From Verrucomicrobiia bacterium (lineage in GTDB: Bacteria; Verrucomicrobiota; Verrucomicrobiia; Verrucomicrobiales; DEV007): a DNA stretch of 64,000 nt. Shown here one piece after another: positions 8,214-17,150 of this stretch. Position 1 is the stretch's first letter. Each line of letters starts with the position of its first letter. The stretch is from positions 1 to 64,000 of the forward strand of contig JAUIAH010000001.1 of NCBI GenBank assembly GCA_030425385.1, in the 5' to 3' direction. Below the pieces are notes generated by a model. That model searched no databases. It was not told where the DNA came from and worked only from the letters and a program-made list of their open reading frames with translations. A program made the translations under genes and the position numbers.

Positions 8214-9310
8214 GTTAACTTGTTGACGCATAATTCTTCAAGCGTTCGAAAATAGTCACCCGGAGAGCGGTTCAATATCTCACCCCTCATCAGCGGCACT
8301 CGCGAATTCATATCGTAAGTCAAAGCCCTCTCCATCGCAGTTGCCAACTCAGCCACCGCATCTGCGTCGCAAACCTCGATACCTGGAAGAGCATCAATCC
8401 CCCCGGCACATCTTGTCGACACGACGCGAGGACACAAGGCCATCATTTCAAGTAAGGTATTTGGAAATCCCTCTTTCCTCGAAGACACAACTCCTAAGCA
8501 CGCACCCTGTAAGATCGGATAAGGATTGGCCAAAAAACCCACCAGATGAACCCTACCATCAAGCCCCTTCTCCACTACGAGCTTCTCCAGCCTTTCCCGA
8601 CAAACTCCGTCCCCAACTATGACCAAACTCATCTTCCCTGAACGAATCTGCGCGAAGGCTCTTATCAAAACATCGAACCCCTTTTCAGGGATCAGCCGGC
8701 CAACTGACGCAATATAGTCGCCCTCCAAACCGCACTCCAATTCCACTTCCTCTTGCGCAGCTGATGACACACACTCAAAATCAATCGGGTTTGGAAGAAC
8801 ATGTATATTGAGAGGTTTTAGTTGAGGAGCAAATTCAACCAGCCTTCTCTTCATGTAATCAGTTTGGCATATAAGCAACTCCATCCCTGAATACACACGG
8901 TACAATAGACTAAACTCCCAACGCCTAAGACCAAAGAACCTATCCCCTACTACTGTACTCTCTCGAGCAATATGAAAATTTACTCTCAGAACACCCAATC
9001 TTCGAAGTAGACAGATTTCAGAAGTAACGTGAACATGTGACGTAAACACCCTAGCAAATACAGATCCACGACGCAGAATAATGAACGGCAACAGGGCCAA
9101 TCCAATTTTTGTAGTCCAAGCTCCAACACACACCTCCTCATATTTACTACTTTCACTCCAACAAGAAGCATCCGCACCCGACAAGAAGATGACTACCGCT
9201 CTGCGTCCAGAAGAAATACTTTCGAGGACCAACAGCCGCAATATTTTTTCTGCTCCACCAAGAACTGTCGAAGGAACAACAAAAAGGTCAGTAGGATCTT
9301 TGTCTTTCAC
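8210..9310 (-). CDS. Glycosyltransferase family 4
   Basis: The protein (366 aa) is a GT4 enzyme. The N-terminal GGAEKILRLL is the acceptor-side glycine motif. The C-terminal half has ASVGRLIPEKGFDVLIRAF, then VSSRKEGFPNTLLEMMA with the two Glu of the E-x7-E motif. Start ATG 9308-9310 overlaps the asnB stop by 4 bp (ATGA), and its own stop overlaps the next GT in the same way, so three genes are tightly coupled. Donor and acceptor sugars cannot be read from the sequence. Confidence 0.85.
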   Translation of the reverse strand: MKDKDPTDLFVVPSTVLGGAEKILRLLVLESISSGRRAVVIFLSGADASCWSESSKYEEVCVGAWTTKIGLALLPFIILRRGSVFARVFTSHVHVTSEICLLRRLGVLRVNFHIARESTVVGDRFFGLRRWEFSLLYRVYSGMELLICQTDYMKRRLVEFAPQLKPLNIHVLPNPIDFECVSSAAQEEVELECGLEGDYIASVGRLIPEKGFDVLIRAFAQIRSGKMSLVIVGDGVCRERLEKLVVEKGLDGRVHLVGFLANPYPILQGACLGVVSSRKEGFPNTLLEMMALCPRVVSTRCAGGIDALPGIEVCDADAVAELATAMERALTYDMNSRVPLMRGEILNRSPGDYFRTLEELCVNKLT

Positions 9311-11223
9311 TCTTTAGAGACAGTTCTATCACTCCAACACTGATACCAGTTTATCAAGCTACCCAGAGCCCATAACTGAGCCTTGTGGTCCCTGACTCCA
9401 GAAAGATGTTCGTTCCAAAACCTCTTAGCCACCCGGCGATCTATCCCTAACTCATCCAAAGCATTAGAATGCAGTGCATCTTCAAACCAATCACGCAACT
9501 CGCAACGCAGCCATGCGCTCAATGGAACCGAAAAACCTTTCTTAGGTCGATCCACAAGCTTTTTGGGAATGTGCTTGTACAGAACTGCACGCATGGGTGC
9601 CTTCAGAACGCCCTTATGAAGCCGTATGGCTTTAGGCAAAGTCCATGCAAACTCGATCAAACGATGATCTAGAAGAGGAGCCCTTGATTCTAGACTAACA
9701 GACATAGAAGCGCGATCTACTTTCGTTAGTATATCTCCGGGAAGATACTTCACGCTATCATAAAACTGGAAGCCAGCAATTACATCCAAAGCGCTATTAC
9801 TTCCCTCCATCCCCCCACTTCCTTTACTGTTATCATGATTCAGTAAAATCTCGTCGGGCCATATTCGCGTAAGGCTTGAAAACAACTGGCTGCTGGACGA
9901 CGAGGACAGCAATTTTAACAAACGTAGAGTACGGTGAATATTTTGACCAGGTGAAACAGAATATTTCGACAACAGATCAATCAGGGGCTGAGCGCAGGTT
10001 CGTCGGCTCCATCCCGGCAATATCCGGCAAGCAGCCCATGCCCGCGAGGCGATCCGATAATTATTATAGCCCGCGAAAAATTCGTCACCCCCGTCCGCAG
10101 AGAGACTAACGGTAACATATTGCTTTGCCATCCGCGAAACACAGTAAGTCGGAATTATGGACGAATCAGCCATAGGCTCATCCAGGATGTATGGTATCTT
10201 TGGAATTACATCCAGAGCCTCCTTAGCGGAAAGCCTGAACTCGGTGTGATCGGTTCCGAGATGTTTAGCATACGCTGCCGCGGCCGCTGATTCATCAGAA
10301 AGCTGTTCATCAAATCCAATTGTAAACGTCTTAATGCGTGTGGTCGATTGCCGCTGCATAAGAGACACCACCAACGCTGAATCAACCCCGCCAGACAGGA
10401 AGGCACCCAATGGCACATCCGCTTCCATTTGTCCATGAACGGCCCGCATCAGGTGACTCTCCAACCCGTCAATTGCCTCATCAAAACTGCCCCTAAATGG
10501 CTCGTTCACGCCCGCATCATATGCACGAGACATTTCCCAGTATAGACTGCTCGTAACACAACCGGACATATTCACATCTACAATCTGTCCCGGAAGAACC
10601 CTTACGACACCCTCAAGGATCGAACTCTCTCCCGACAAATATCCTCTTCCAAGATACTCAGCAATTCCCTCTCTACACACAGCGAAAGGCAACCTTCCAG
10701 TTGCTAACAACGCTTTAAGCTCAGATGCAAAATAGACGACATCGTCACGAATAAAGTAATAAATTGGTTTCTCGCCAAGCCTATCACGACACAATATTAG
10801 TTTTCTGCATTCGCGATCATACACTGCAAAAGCGAACATCCCCACCACCTTGTCCAGTGCCCTTCGGATGCCGTACAACCTAATCGCTTCGACTAATACC
10901 TCGGTATCCGAACCGCCGCAAAAAATCGCACCCTTTTCTTCGAGTTCCTTCCTAAGTAGAACGTGGTTGTAAATCTCGCCATTGAAAGTCAGAGCATATC
11001 GGCCAGAATGGTCGACCATAGGCTGATGGCCTTTGTTGCTCAACTCAACAATCGCTAGGCGGCGGTGACCTAACACACAACCAGGGCTCCCGCCAGAAGC
11101 CCATATCCCATCTCCATCCGGCCCCCGATGTCGGATGGTTTCCATCATCCTCACGACACGACAAGACAGCTCGCCCTGGGCCTCCCCCCCCCCCAAATCA
11201 AACGCCCCTGCTATTCCACACAT
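9307..11223 (-). CDS. asnB: AsnB-like glutamine-dependent amidotransferase
   Basis: The protein (638 aa from the chosen start) has an N-terminal glutaminase domain beginning MCGIAG, so Cys2 is the nucleophile after Met removal. ATG 11221-11223 is therefore preferred over the in-frame codon 12 bp upstream. RHRGPDG and SFNGEIYN-type segments follow. The C-terminal synthetase domain has the PP-loop FLSGGVDSALV. In polysaccharide loci such enzymes often amidate uronic acids (WbpS type) rather than make free asparagine. This locus also encodes HexNAc-uronic acid synthesis, so that role is inferred. A run of eleven G lies at codons 10-14 and could slip. It overlaps both neighbouring GT and Wzy genes closely. 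Confidence 0.85.
   Translation of the reverse strand: MCGIAGAFDLGGGEAQGELSCRVVRMMETIRHRGPDGDGIWASGGSPGCVLGHRRLAIVELSNKGHQPMVDHSGRYALTFNGEIYNHVLLRKELEEKGAIFCGGSDTEVLVEAIRLYGIRRALDKVVGMFAFAVYDRECRKLILCRDRLGEKPIYYFIRDDVVYFASELKALLATGRLPFAVCREGIAEYLGRGYLSGESSILEGVVRVLPGQIVDVNMSGCVTSSLYWEMSRAYDAGVNEPFRGSFDEAIDGLESHLMRAVHGQMEADVPLGAFLSGGVDSALVVSLMQRQSTTRIKTFTIGFDEQLSDESAAAAAYAKHLGTDHTEFRLSAKEALDVIPKIPYILDEPMADSSIIPTYCVSRMAKQYVTVSLSADGGDEFFAGYNNYRIASRAWAACRILPGWSRRTCAQPLIDLLSKYSVSPGQNIHRTLRLLKLLSSSSSSQLFSSLTRIWPDEILLNHDNSKGSGGMEGSNSALDVIAGFQFYDSVKYLPGDILTKVDRASMSVSLESRAPLLDHRLIEFAWTLPKAIRLHKGVLKAPMRAVLYKHIPKKLVDRPKKGFSVPLSAWLRCELRDWFEDALHSNALDELGIDRRVAKRFWNEHLSGVRDHKAQLWALGSLINWYQCWSDRTVSKE
11184..11194 (-). 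repeat. Homopolymeric G11 tract inside the asnB-like gene
   Basis: Eleven consecutive C on the plus strand (G in the coding direction) span the DLGGGE codons, 10-14 codons after the start. Loss or gain of one base would shift the frame near the N-terminus. This is the kind of tract that gives slipped-strand phase variation; it is also a place where sequencing errors happen. Confidence 0.8.
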
Positions 11224-11255
11224 AAATATCGCCATTCATTGTTCACATTCCAGCT

Positions 11256-12530
11256 CTACAAATCGACCTTGCTAAGAATACCTTGTTTGGTAGAAGCCCG
11301 ATTTCTACGAATACCGCCACGCCCCTTACTTTGACAGACAGAAACGAAGCACGCATAGATTATCCCTCCCCAAAGAAATGGAAGATACACATGCGGAGTC
11401 CCCATTCCTGCGACCCAATAGCATATGAAAAGTGACACCGTCGGCCCGGTTATCCTTAATGCCTTTGCAGGAATTAGCAACAACCTGATCAGGCATCCGA
11501 AACCAACCAACCCAGTCTCGAGCAATAGAACAACAATTGCATTGTGGGCAGTGACCCGACCACCAAACTCTGGTCCAATGAGCAGAGGCGATTGACCAAG
11601 GCCAATTCCAAAAAGAAAATTCATCCAATTCTCCGACCAAAGGCGCAGACTAGCCAGTAGCAGCTCGACTCGAAGAGAACTGCTACCCAACTCATCAGTG
11701 CTTTGGGATCCCGATATAGCTTCCCACAGTTTAGAAGTTCTCTTTAGTCCACGAAAATCATCTAGATTCTCAATCAAAGCCGAATTAGCAAGGAAGGTGA
11801 GGGTCAGCACTCCCATGATCACTGCAACTGCGATCAAAGCGATCTTGGCCGCCCAACTCTTGATCCCCAACATAACTACTACACTAAGACTCAAAGCACA
11901 AAGGATCCAATAGCTATTCGATCCTGAAGACACGAGGCCAAAACTTCCTAGCAATCCGAAAGCCAAAACTGCTACAACCCTGACATTTAGTTGTCCAATT
12001 CCCTTTAGGATGATCGATAAAGGAGCGATCAACAAACAAATGTAAGATCCGAATGCATTCGGATTGCCGAAATAGCCGGCGAGACGCCCAGCAACCAGCA
12101 CCTGCTCAGGGAAGAATATAATTCCAGCGATGGCATACAATAGGGGAAATGCGCTGCAAAACAAAAAAATCCAGTAGAACGGCTGCAGTTCAACACGAGC
12201 CTTGTTAGTTCGAGCAATCCAAGTAAGTATTGCCACGAATGAAACGATTTGGAAATATCGGTAGCTGGCGCTGAGGAAACCAAGTAAATCGGATTGTTCC
12301 CCTGGCTCCTGTCCATTCGAAAGTCCGATTAGGATTGCAAAAAAGAAGAGCAATCCACACGGAAGATGTTGCTTGAAGACTGAGTTCCCGAACCTCGGCA
12401 GAATCTTACAAAGCAGTATGATGAAATAGACATCGAAAACGTAAAACGAAGTTGGATAGATTCTTAGGAAATAGGCCGCATAGAAAAGCGGTGCCCACTT
12501 GATATAGTTAATCAGCTCCGAGTGATTCAT
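11256..12530 (-). CDS. O-antigen ligase/polymerase-type membrane protein (Wzy/WaaL-like)
   Basis: The protein (424 aa) is very hydrophobic, with about ten predicted membrane segments. It carries the family signature GRLAGYFGNPNAFG near residues 147-160 and AHNAIVVLLLETGLVG in the large periplasmic loop region. These mark the Wzy_C/O-antigen ligase family. In a locus with a Wzx flippase and Wza/Wzc export proteins, polymerisation of lipid-linked repeats in the periplasm is the likely role. Ligation to a lipid carrier is the alternative. Its ATG shares one base with the TGA of the upstream GT gene (TGATG), so translation is coupled. Confidence 0.85.
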   Translation of the reverse strand: MNHSELINYIKWAPLFYAAYFLRIYPTSFYVFDVYFIILLCKILPRFGNSVFKQHLPCGLLFFFAILIGLSNGQEPGEQSDLLGFLSASYRYFQIVSFVAILTWIARTNKARVELQPFYWIFLFCSAFPLLYAIAGIIFFPEQVLVAGRLAGYFGNPNAFGSYICLLIAPLSIILKGIGQLNVRVVAVLAFGLLGSFGLVSSGSNSYWILCALSLSVVVMLGIKSWAAKIALIAVAVIMGVLTLTFLANSALIENLDDFRGLKRTSKLWEAISGSQSTDELGSSSLRVELLLASLRLWSENWMNFLFGIGLGQSPLLIGPEFGGRVTAHNAIVVLLLETGLVGFGCLIRLLLIPAKALRITGPTVSLFICYWVAGMGTPHVYLPFLWGGIIYACFVSVCQSKGRGGIRRNRASTKQGILSKVDL

Positions 12531-13720
12531 CAGGAAAGACTTCTAACGATTCCCAGGAATTTGCCCATTTGGTAAGCGGTGGACAACTCGACAGGGCAAC
12601 GAACATCTATATCTTCAACGGCAAGACGCTCTACAAAGCTTTTTAAAACTTCTACTTCTCGCGAAGCACAACCGAGATCATGACGCTCCACAATCGCAGC
12701 TAACTCTGTATCTTCTGAACAGACTCCTATAACAGGCCGCCCTGCCTCCAAGTATTCGAAAAACTTGCCCGTCAATACCGTTTTTTCAAATGGGTCAGTC
12801 CCAAGTGCAAGCACAAGCGCCGTCGCAGCCCGTTGAATTTCCTTTATTTGTTTTTTAGATACTCTGCCGTGAAAAGCTATTTTCAGATCAGGATACTTTT
12901 GCATGTAATGCTCAACCATCCTGGTTTCAGCACCATAAAAAGTAAACTCAACGTTTAAATCTTTGCAGTTCGAGATTGCATCAAAAAGAGGAGATAGATC
13001 TCGCTTATGTCCATAGAGAATTCCTGTATAAACCAGTCGAATAACCGAATCCTTTGGCGGAAGCGGTTCAAAGTCTTCTGGCTCATCTGCACTGTTGTAG
13101 ACAACATAAGTGTCCTCAGGCCGATTAAGCACTTTACCCAAATTATGACGCATCCCCTCCCCTACAGTTACAAGTCTTGAAGCAGAACAGAGAATCTTTT
13201 TCTCGTAATATTTATCAACCGCTCTCATCACGAAACTTCGCTTCCTATAATGGCTAGAGGCCCATAAGTCTCTGTTATCCGCGACCCAAGGCACATTATA
13301 TCTGGATACAGTGTGTGATGCAATAACGTGGCAAAAAAAAGGAAGCGCTGAACTAACTACGAAGTCAGGCTTTCCTGAATCAGAAACTTCACGCTCAATT
13401 GCACTTAGCCACTTACGCTTACAAATACTTGGAACATCAGGAAAGCAAAACCTTCTTAATGCTGCCTTAATGATCCGAGAAACTCGCGATTCACCACGGG
13501 GATTAGGCTCGAGCATCCGTACAAAAGCGCTTTGTTCGATCGAAATCTTAGTGAACTGAGATTCATCGACATCAAAAGTGCCACGACGGCTGGATCCGCA
13601 GGTACAGAACACTACAACCTCTATTCCTTCTTTCGCCAGCGCTGATGCAATACGGTACGTCCTCGCCGCTCCGATAACATTTAACGGAGGAAACCACCAA
13701 GAAATAAGGAAACATCTCAT
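12530..13720 (-). CDS. Glycosyltransferase family 4
   Basis: The protein (396 aa) is GT4-like. It begins MRCFLISWWFPPLNVIGAAR, the typical WbuB-type N-terminus. The nucleotide-sugar side has KTVLTGKFFEYLEAGRPVIG, with two Glu spaced as in GT4. The base composition is visibly more AT-rich than the wbp-type genes at 25-37 kb, which suggests separate ancestry. It lies 29 bp downstream of the sulfotransferase gene and is coupled to the Wzy-like gene. The sugar transferred is unknown. Confidence 0.82.
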   Translation of the reverse strand: MRCFLISWWFPPLNVIGAARTYRIASALAKEGIEVVVFCTCGSSRRGTFDVDESQFTKISIEQSAFVRMLEPNPRGESRVSRIIKAALRRFCFPDVPSICKRKWLSAIEREVSDSGKPDFVVSSALPFFCHVIASHTVSRYNVPWVADNRDLWASSHYRKRSFVMRAVDKYYEKKILCSASRLVTVGEGMRHNLGKVLNRPEDTYVVYNSADEPEDFEPLPPKDSVIRLVYTGILYGHKRDLSPLFDAISNCKDLNVEFTFYGAETRMVEHYMQKYPDLKIAFHGRVSKKQIKEIQRAATALVLALGTDPFEKTVLTGKFFEYLEAGRPVIGVCSEDTELAAIVERHDLGCASREVEVLKSFVERLAVEDIDVRCPVELSTAYQMGKFLGIVRSLS

Positions 13721-13749
13721 TTGCCTATAGAGTTCTACCTATCAGATAC

Positions 13750-14673
13750 TTATCCAGAGTATCCATATGAGCGGATCATTCGACCACAGACCAATTTCAC
13801 TTTTCTCCTATCAACACTTGGCATACGTTCTTGCCACTCAAAGTCAGGAATCAACCTAATACTAGAATTCATGCGCATACGATTTCCAGCAACAGTATGT
13901 CCCTTCGGCAGAGGCATACCTGAAGATAGAAGGTTGGCTACATTGTCAAAATCAGTGTCCAGCATCTTTCCTAGTTTCTTGAAGAGCTGATGCGGATTCT
14001 TCACAAAATCCTCATACCTTACAAACAACTTTTTATCGAAAGGAAGAAGAGAACTAACTTTTTCACACATATAATTCGTGTGGACCCAAGCCATTGCAGA
14101 ACGTAGAGCGGCTCGTTTTTTGAGCTCGTTTTGCACTCCCATTTTCACATCTCTCTCTAAGCTTTTCGCCAATGACCAAGCAACCGCGCGGGGATCTCGA
14201 ACCAAATGAATCAAATAGAAGTCAAGTTCTCTTATCCTAGACAATGCAAGCGCCCTGAATGGGCTTTTAGATGAATCAATCACAACCGGAACACCCGCCT
14301 CCCTGGAAATGGCTTCGATAAGGCCGCTAGTTTTGATACAATACCCCTCCTGGTCTAACGCAATGTTAGCTCTTCCAACAATAGGAATCAGCCGCTTACG
14401 CTCAATGACTCTGCGGCGCTCCTCGTAATGCCGAATCTGCTCGTCAGACATTCCGCTAACTTGATCGGACACATTTCGCCAGAAGTGACATTCCCTTAGC
14501 TTCTTCTCGCAGGCGCAATACCGATTCTCTAGCCACGAATCGGCGAAGTTTGATAATTCACCGACACTCGCTACGCCCTGACCGCTTCCTATGGCTATGT
14601 CCAAAACCGTGGAACCCGACCTTCCATACCCACAGATATACACTAACTTTACTCGATCTTTCTCTGATTTCAT
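13750..14673 (-). CDS. Sulfotransferase
   Basis: The protein (307 aa) transfers sulfate from PAPS. The 5'-phosphosulfate loop GYGRSGSTVLDIAIGS is near residues 15-30 and the 3'-phosphate site DSSKSP followed by HLVRDPRAVAWSLAKS is in the middle. No signal peptide or membrane segment is seen, so it should act in the cytoplasm on a lipid-linked or nucleotide-bound sugar. It is the first of a co-directional run (sulfotransferase, GT, Wzy, asnB, GT, GT) with a 446-bp gap upstream that could hold a promoter. A second, unrelated-looking sulfotransferase lies at 20162-21067. Sulfation of the surface glycan is the likely role. Confidence 0.85.
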   Translation of the reverse strand: MKSEKDRVKLVYICGYGRSGSTVLDIAIGSGQGVASVGELSNFADSWLENRYCACEKKLRECHFWRNVSDQVSGMSDEQIRHYEERRRVIERKRLIPIVGRANIALDQEGYCIKTSGLIEAISREAGVPVVIDSSKSPFRALALSRIRELDFYLIHLVRDPRAVAWSLAKSLERDVKMGVQNELKKRAALRSAMAWVHTNYMCEKVSSLLPFDKKLFVRYEDFVKNPHQLFKKLGKMLDTDFDNVANLLSSGMPLPKGHTVAGNRMRMNSSIRLIPDFEWQERMPSVDRRKVKLVCGRMIRSYGYSG

Positions 14674-15119
14674 TGCTCACAAAGGCCACACTATTTACAT
14701 GCTTACTTTTCGAATTTGACCACATGGCTCAAGCTTATTGACTTACAGACATCGATATATGGTATATACCTCTTCCGTTCATCTATCAACTCGCTCAATC
14801 TAAATGATGTTTGCAAAATAGGGCGTAGATTTATGTCCCGAAATTTTGATCGGCCCGCTTGAGACGGCTCTCCTCACTTAATCTTCTCACTTAATCTCCT
14901 CACTTAATCTCCTCACTTAACTAGTTACTGGTGAAGGCCTCTCCGAACACCTGAAATCCCAGCATGAACCGCCGTGGCTAATCTCGTATAATATCCACAT
15001 CTACAATGCGTGCAAGAGGGGCCATAATTATTAGCCTGGTAAAGCCAGAATCCCTTCTCTCGAGATCCCGATCACAGCCCATCGCCAACCCTCAAATCGA
15101 TCTTCGAAGTCTGCTGAAC
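14674..15119. other. Intergenic region with 13-bp tandem repeats
   Basis: No gene is seen. Four near-identical units of CTCACTTAATCTY lie at 14872-14921 in tandem, the last one imperfect. The region is AT-rich and separates the second asnB-like gene from the sulfotransferase, so it may hold a promoter for the downstream run. I could not assign -35/-10 boxes with confidence. Confidence 0.6.
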
Positions 15120-17018
15120 TCAGTGCTTTCCACCCAAAGTTAGTTCCGCCCAACGGCAAAAGTTGATCAACCTCCAGAATGCCGAAGTCATCGGCTTCTT
15201 TCCGCTCATCACCTGGATGCTCTCAGCTTGGATCCGGGAAGCATTCAGGAAGGGTATTTCTTCTGCATATTCCAACCATCGATCTACACTCTTGGGGCAG
15301 GAGCGGATCCAATCTATCTGGGGGGTTGCGAAGCCAATTTTATCCTTTCTGTCAAGTATAACGTCAGGGACGATCCCACGCATTGCAGCTCTAAATACCC
15401 GCTTAGTTTCGCCTTCCGGTGATAAGAGATAAGACTCGGGAAGGGAAAGCGTAAATTCTGCTATATCCGGATTCAAAAAGGGAACTCTACTTTCTATGGA
15501 CCAGCACATAGAATTGCGGTCACCATGCCGAAGTAGCATCTGAAGCCCCCCGTCTGTCAAAGACCAGCGGAGATTGTTCACCAGGCATCGCCCTAAACAA
15601 CCGGAAGATGATTGGGCCACCTGTGGACGGCTCATCCTAACATCTACTTGTTCTAACTCACTTCGAATTAGCCATTCCGGTATGGGATTTCGACCTAAAG
15701 CACTGTAGGCTAGCCCAGTCATCTTGTGGGGAATCAGTGCTGAGCCGAGAGCCCTGACGGCTTCTTTTATGCCTCGATCAGGCCACCCTGCCCACTTATG
15801 CAGGAATGGGACAATCTCGGAATATCGTCTACACTGGATGAGACTTTGGAGATATGCTGCGGGATAGCCAGAATAGCCCGCCAGAAGCTCGTCTGCACCC
15901 TGACCATCTAATACGACCGTAACGCCTGCTTCCCTCGCCATCCTGTAGACCGTTCTCTGGGCGTAGATACTAGAACTGCCGACGGGTTCCCCCTGCACTC
16001 TGATTAATTCATCAAGATCTGAGGCGAACCCTTCTCCCGAACCGGACGCGCTATGGGCAATCGCGCCGACATAGTCATTCACAAGACCTGCCCACTTCCC
16101 TTCGTCTACGCTTGACCCTGGAGCCAAATAGGAAAACGTATGAATTGGCCGGTCCGGCTCAAGGTACCTCATCGCACATACAATTGCAGATGAATCGACT
16201 CCTCCAGACAAGGCAGCTCCAACTGGCACATCACTTCTAAGATGTAGGCGGATACTATCAAGAAATAGCTCCCTCATTTCTTCAACAGCGCTTTCAAAAC
16301 TGGTGTTCGCTTTTTCAACGGTACTGGGCCACCACCACCTCGTCTGCTTAGCGCACTTATTCTTACCTAAATCGACAATCAAATAGTGACCAGGCATTAA
16401 CCGACTGATCCCATCGTAGAATGTCGATTCCATTTCCTCATATCGTCCCCAAACCAAATAATCATATGCACTTTGAAAGTCCATATATGGCCTTTGAGGC
16501 ACAAGTTGAAGCATGACTGGTAATTCAGACGCAAAAATGAATCCACACGGGTCAGGTCGATAATAGAATGGTTTTATTCCAAACGCATCACGCACACATG
16601 TAAGAGTGTTTTCAACTTTGTCGTAAACACAAAAGGCAAACATGCCGCGCAACTTGGACAAGCAGGCGATTCCCCATCGCGCCCAACAAGCTAAAAGCAC
16701 AGTGGTATCGGAATCACCCAGAACAGCCTCACCTAGGGATAACAACTCCACCCGTAGCTCACGGTAGTTGTATACCTCACCATTGAAAACAATAGTATAA
16801 CGGCCATCAGCACTCCGCATAGGCTGGTGTGCTCCTGACGAAAGATCAATAATAGACAACCGCGTATGGCCCAAGAACAAAAAAGCGCCACCTATGCGAA
16901 TCTTCTCAAGCCCATGGTCGTCTGGACCACGATGTCGCAATAGTTCAAGCCCGGCTTCCATTCGAGCTAAGCTTTCGCCCGGTTGAGAATTAGTAAATGT
17001 TCCGAGAAGCCCGCACAT
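15120..17018 (-). CDS. asnB: AsnB-like glutamine-dependent amidotransferase (second copy)
   Basis: The protein (632 aa) begins MCGLLGTF, giving the Cys2 nucleophile, followed by LLRHRGPDDHG and VFNGEVYNYREL of the glutaminase domain. The synthetase domain has the PP-loop ALSGGVDSSAIVC and the later DGQGADELLAGY. It shares domain order with the copy at 9307-11223 but the sequences differ greatly, so they are not a recent duplication. It lies 132 bp downstream of the flippase gene. Amidation of a uronic acid in the glycan is inferred from context; two such enzymes could act on two different uronic acids. Confidence 0.85.
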   Translation of the reverse strand: MCGLLGTFTNSQPGESLARMEAGLELLRHRGPDDHGLEKIRIGGAFLFLGHTRLSIIDLSSGAHQPMRSADGRYTIVFNGEVYNYRELRVELLSLGEAVLGDSDTTVLLACWARWGIACLSKLRGMFAFCVYDKVENTLTCVRDAFGIKPFYYRPDPCGFIFASELPVMLQLVPQRPYMDFQSAYDYLVWGRYEEMESTFYDGISRLMPGHYLIVDLGKNKCAKQTRWWWPSTVEKANTSFESAVEEMRELFLDSIRLHLRSDVPVGAALSGGVDSSAIVCAMRYLEPDRPIHTFSYLAPGSSVDEGKWAGLVNDYVGAIAHSASGSGEGFASDLDELIRVQGEPVGSSSIYAQRTVYRMAREAGVTVVLDGQGADELLAGYSGYPAAYLQSLIQCRRYSEIVPFLHKWAGWPDRGIKEAVRALGSALIPHKMTGLAYSALGRNPIPEWLIRSELEQVDVRMSRPQVAQSSSGCLGRCLVNNLRWSLTDGGLQMLLRHGDRNSMCWSIESRVPFLNPDIAEFTLSLPESYLLSPEGETKRVFRAAMRGIVPDVILDRKDKIGFATPQIDWIRSCPKSVDRWLEYAEEIPFLNASRIQAESIQVMSGKKPMTSAFWRLINFCRWAELTLGGKH

Positions 17019-17150
17019 TGAATTGATAGTAGAGATGAAAAATTGGACAGATCATGAAAAATAAGCTGAGCCTAAAGAAATCCGTAAGATAAATGATTTT
17101 AACCGCCGTCGCTAATCTGGATTCAAAAATGACCTTTGAGCCCGTTAATA

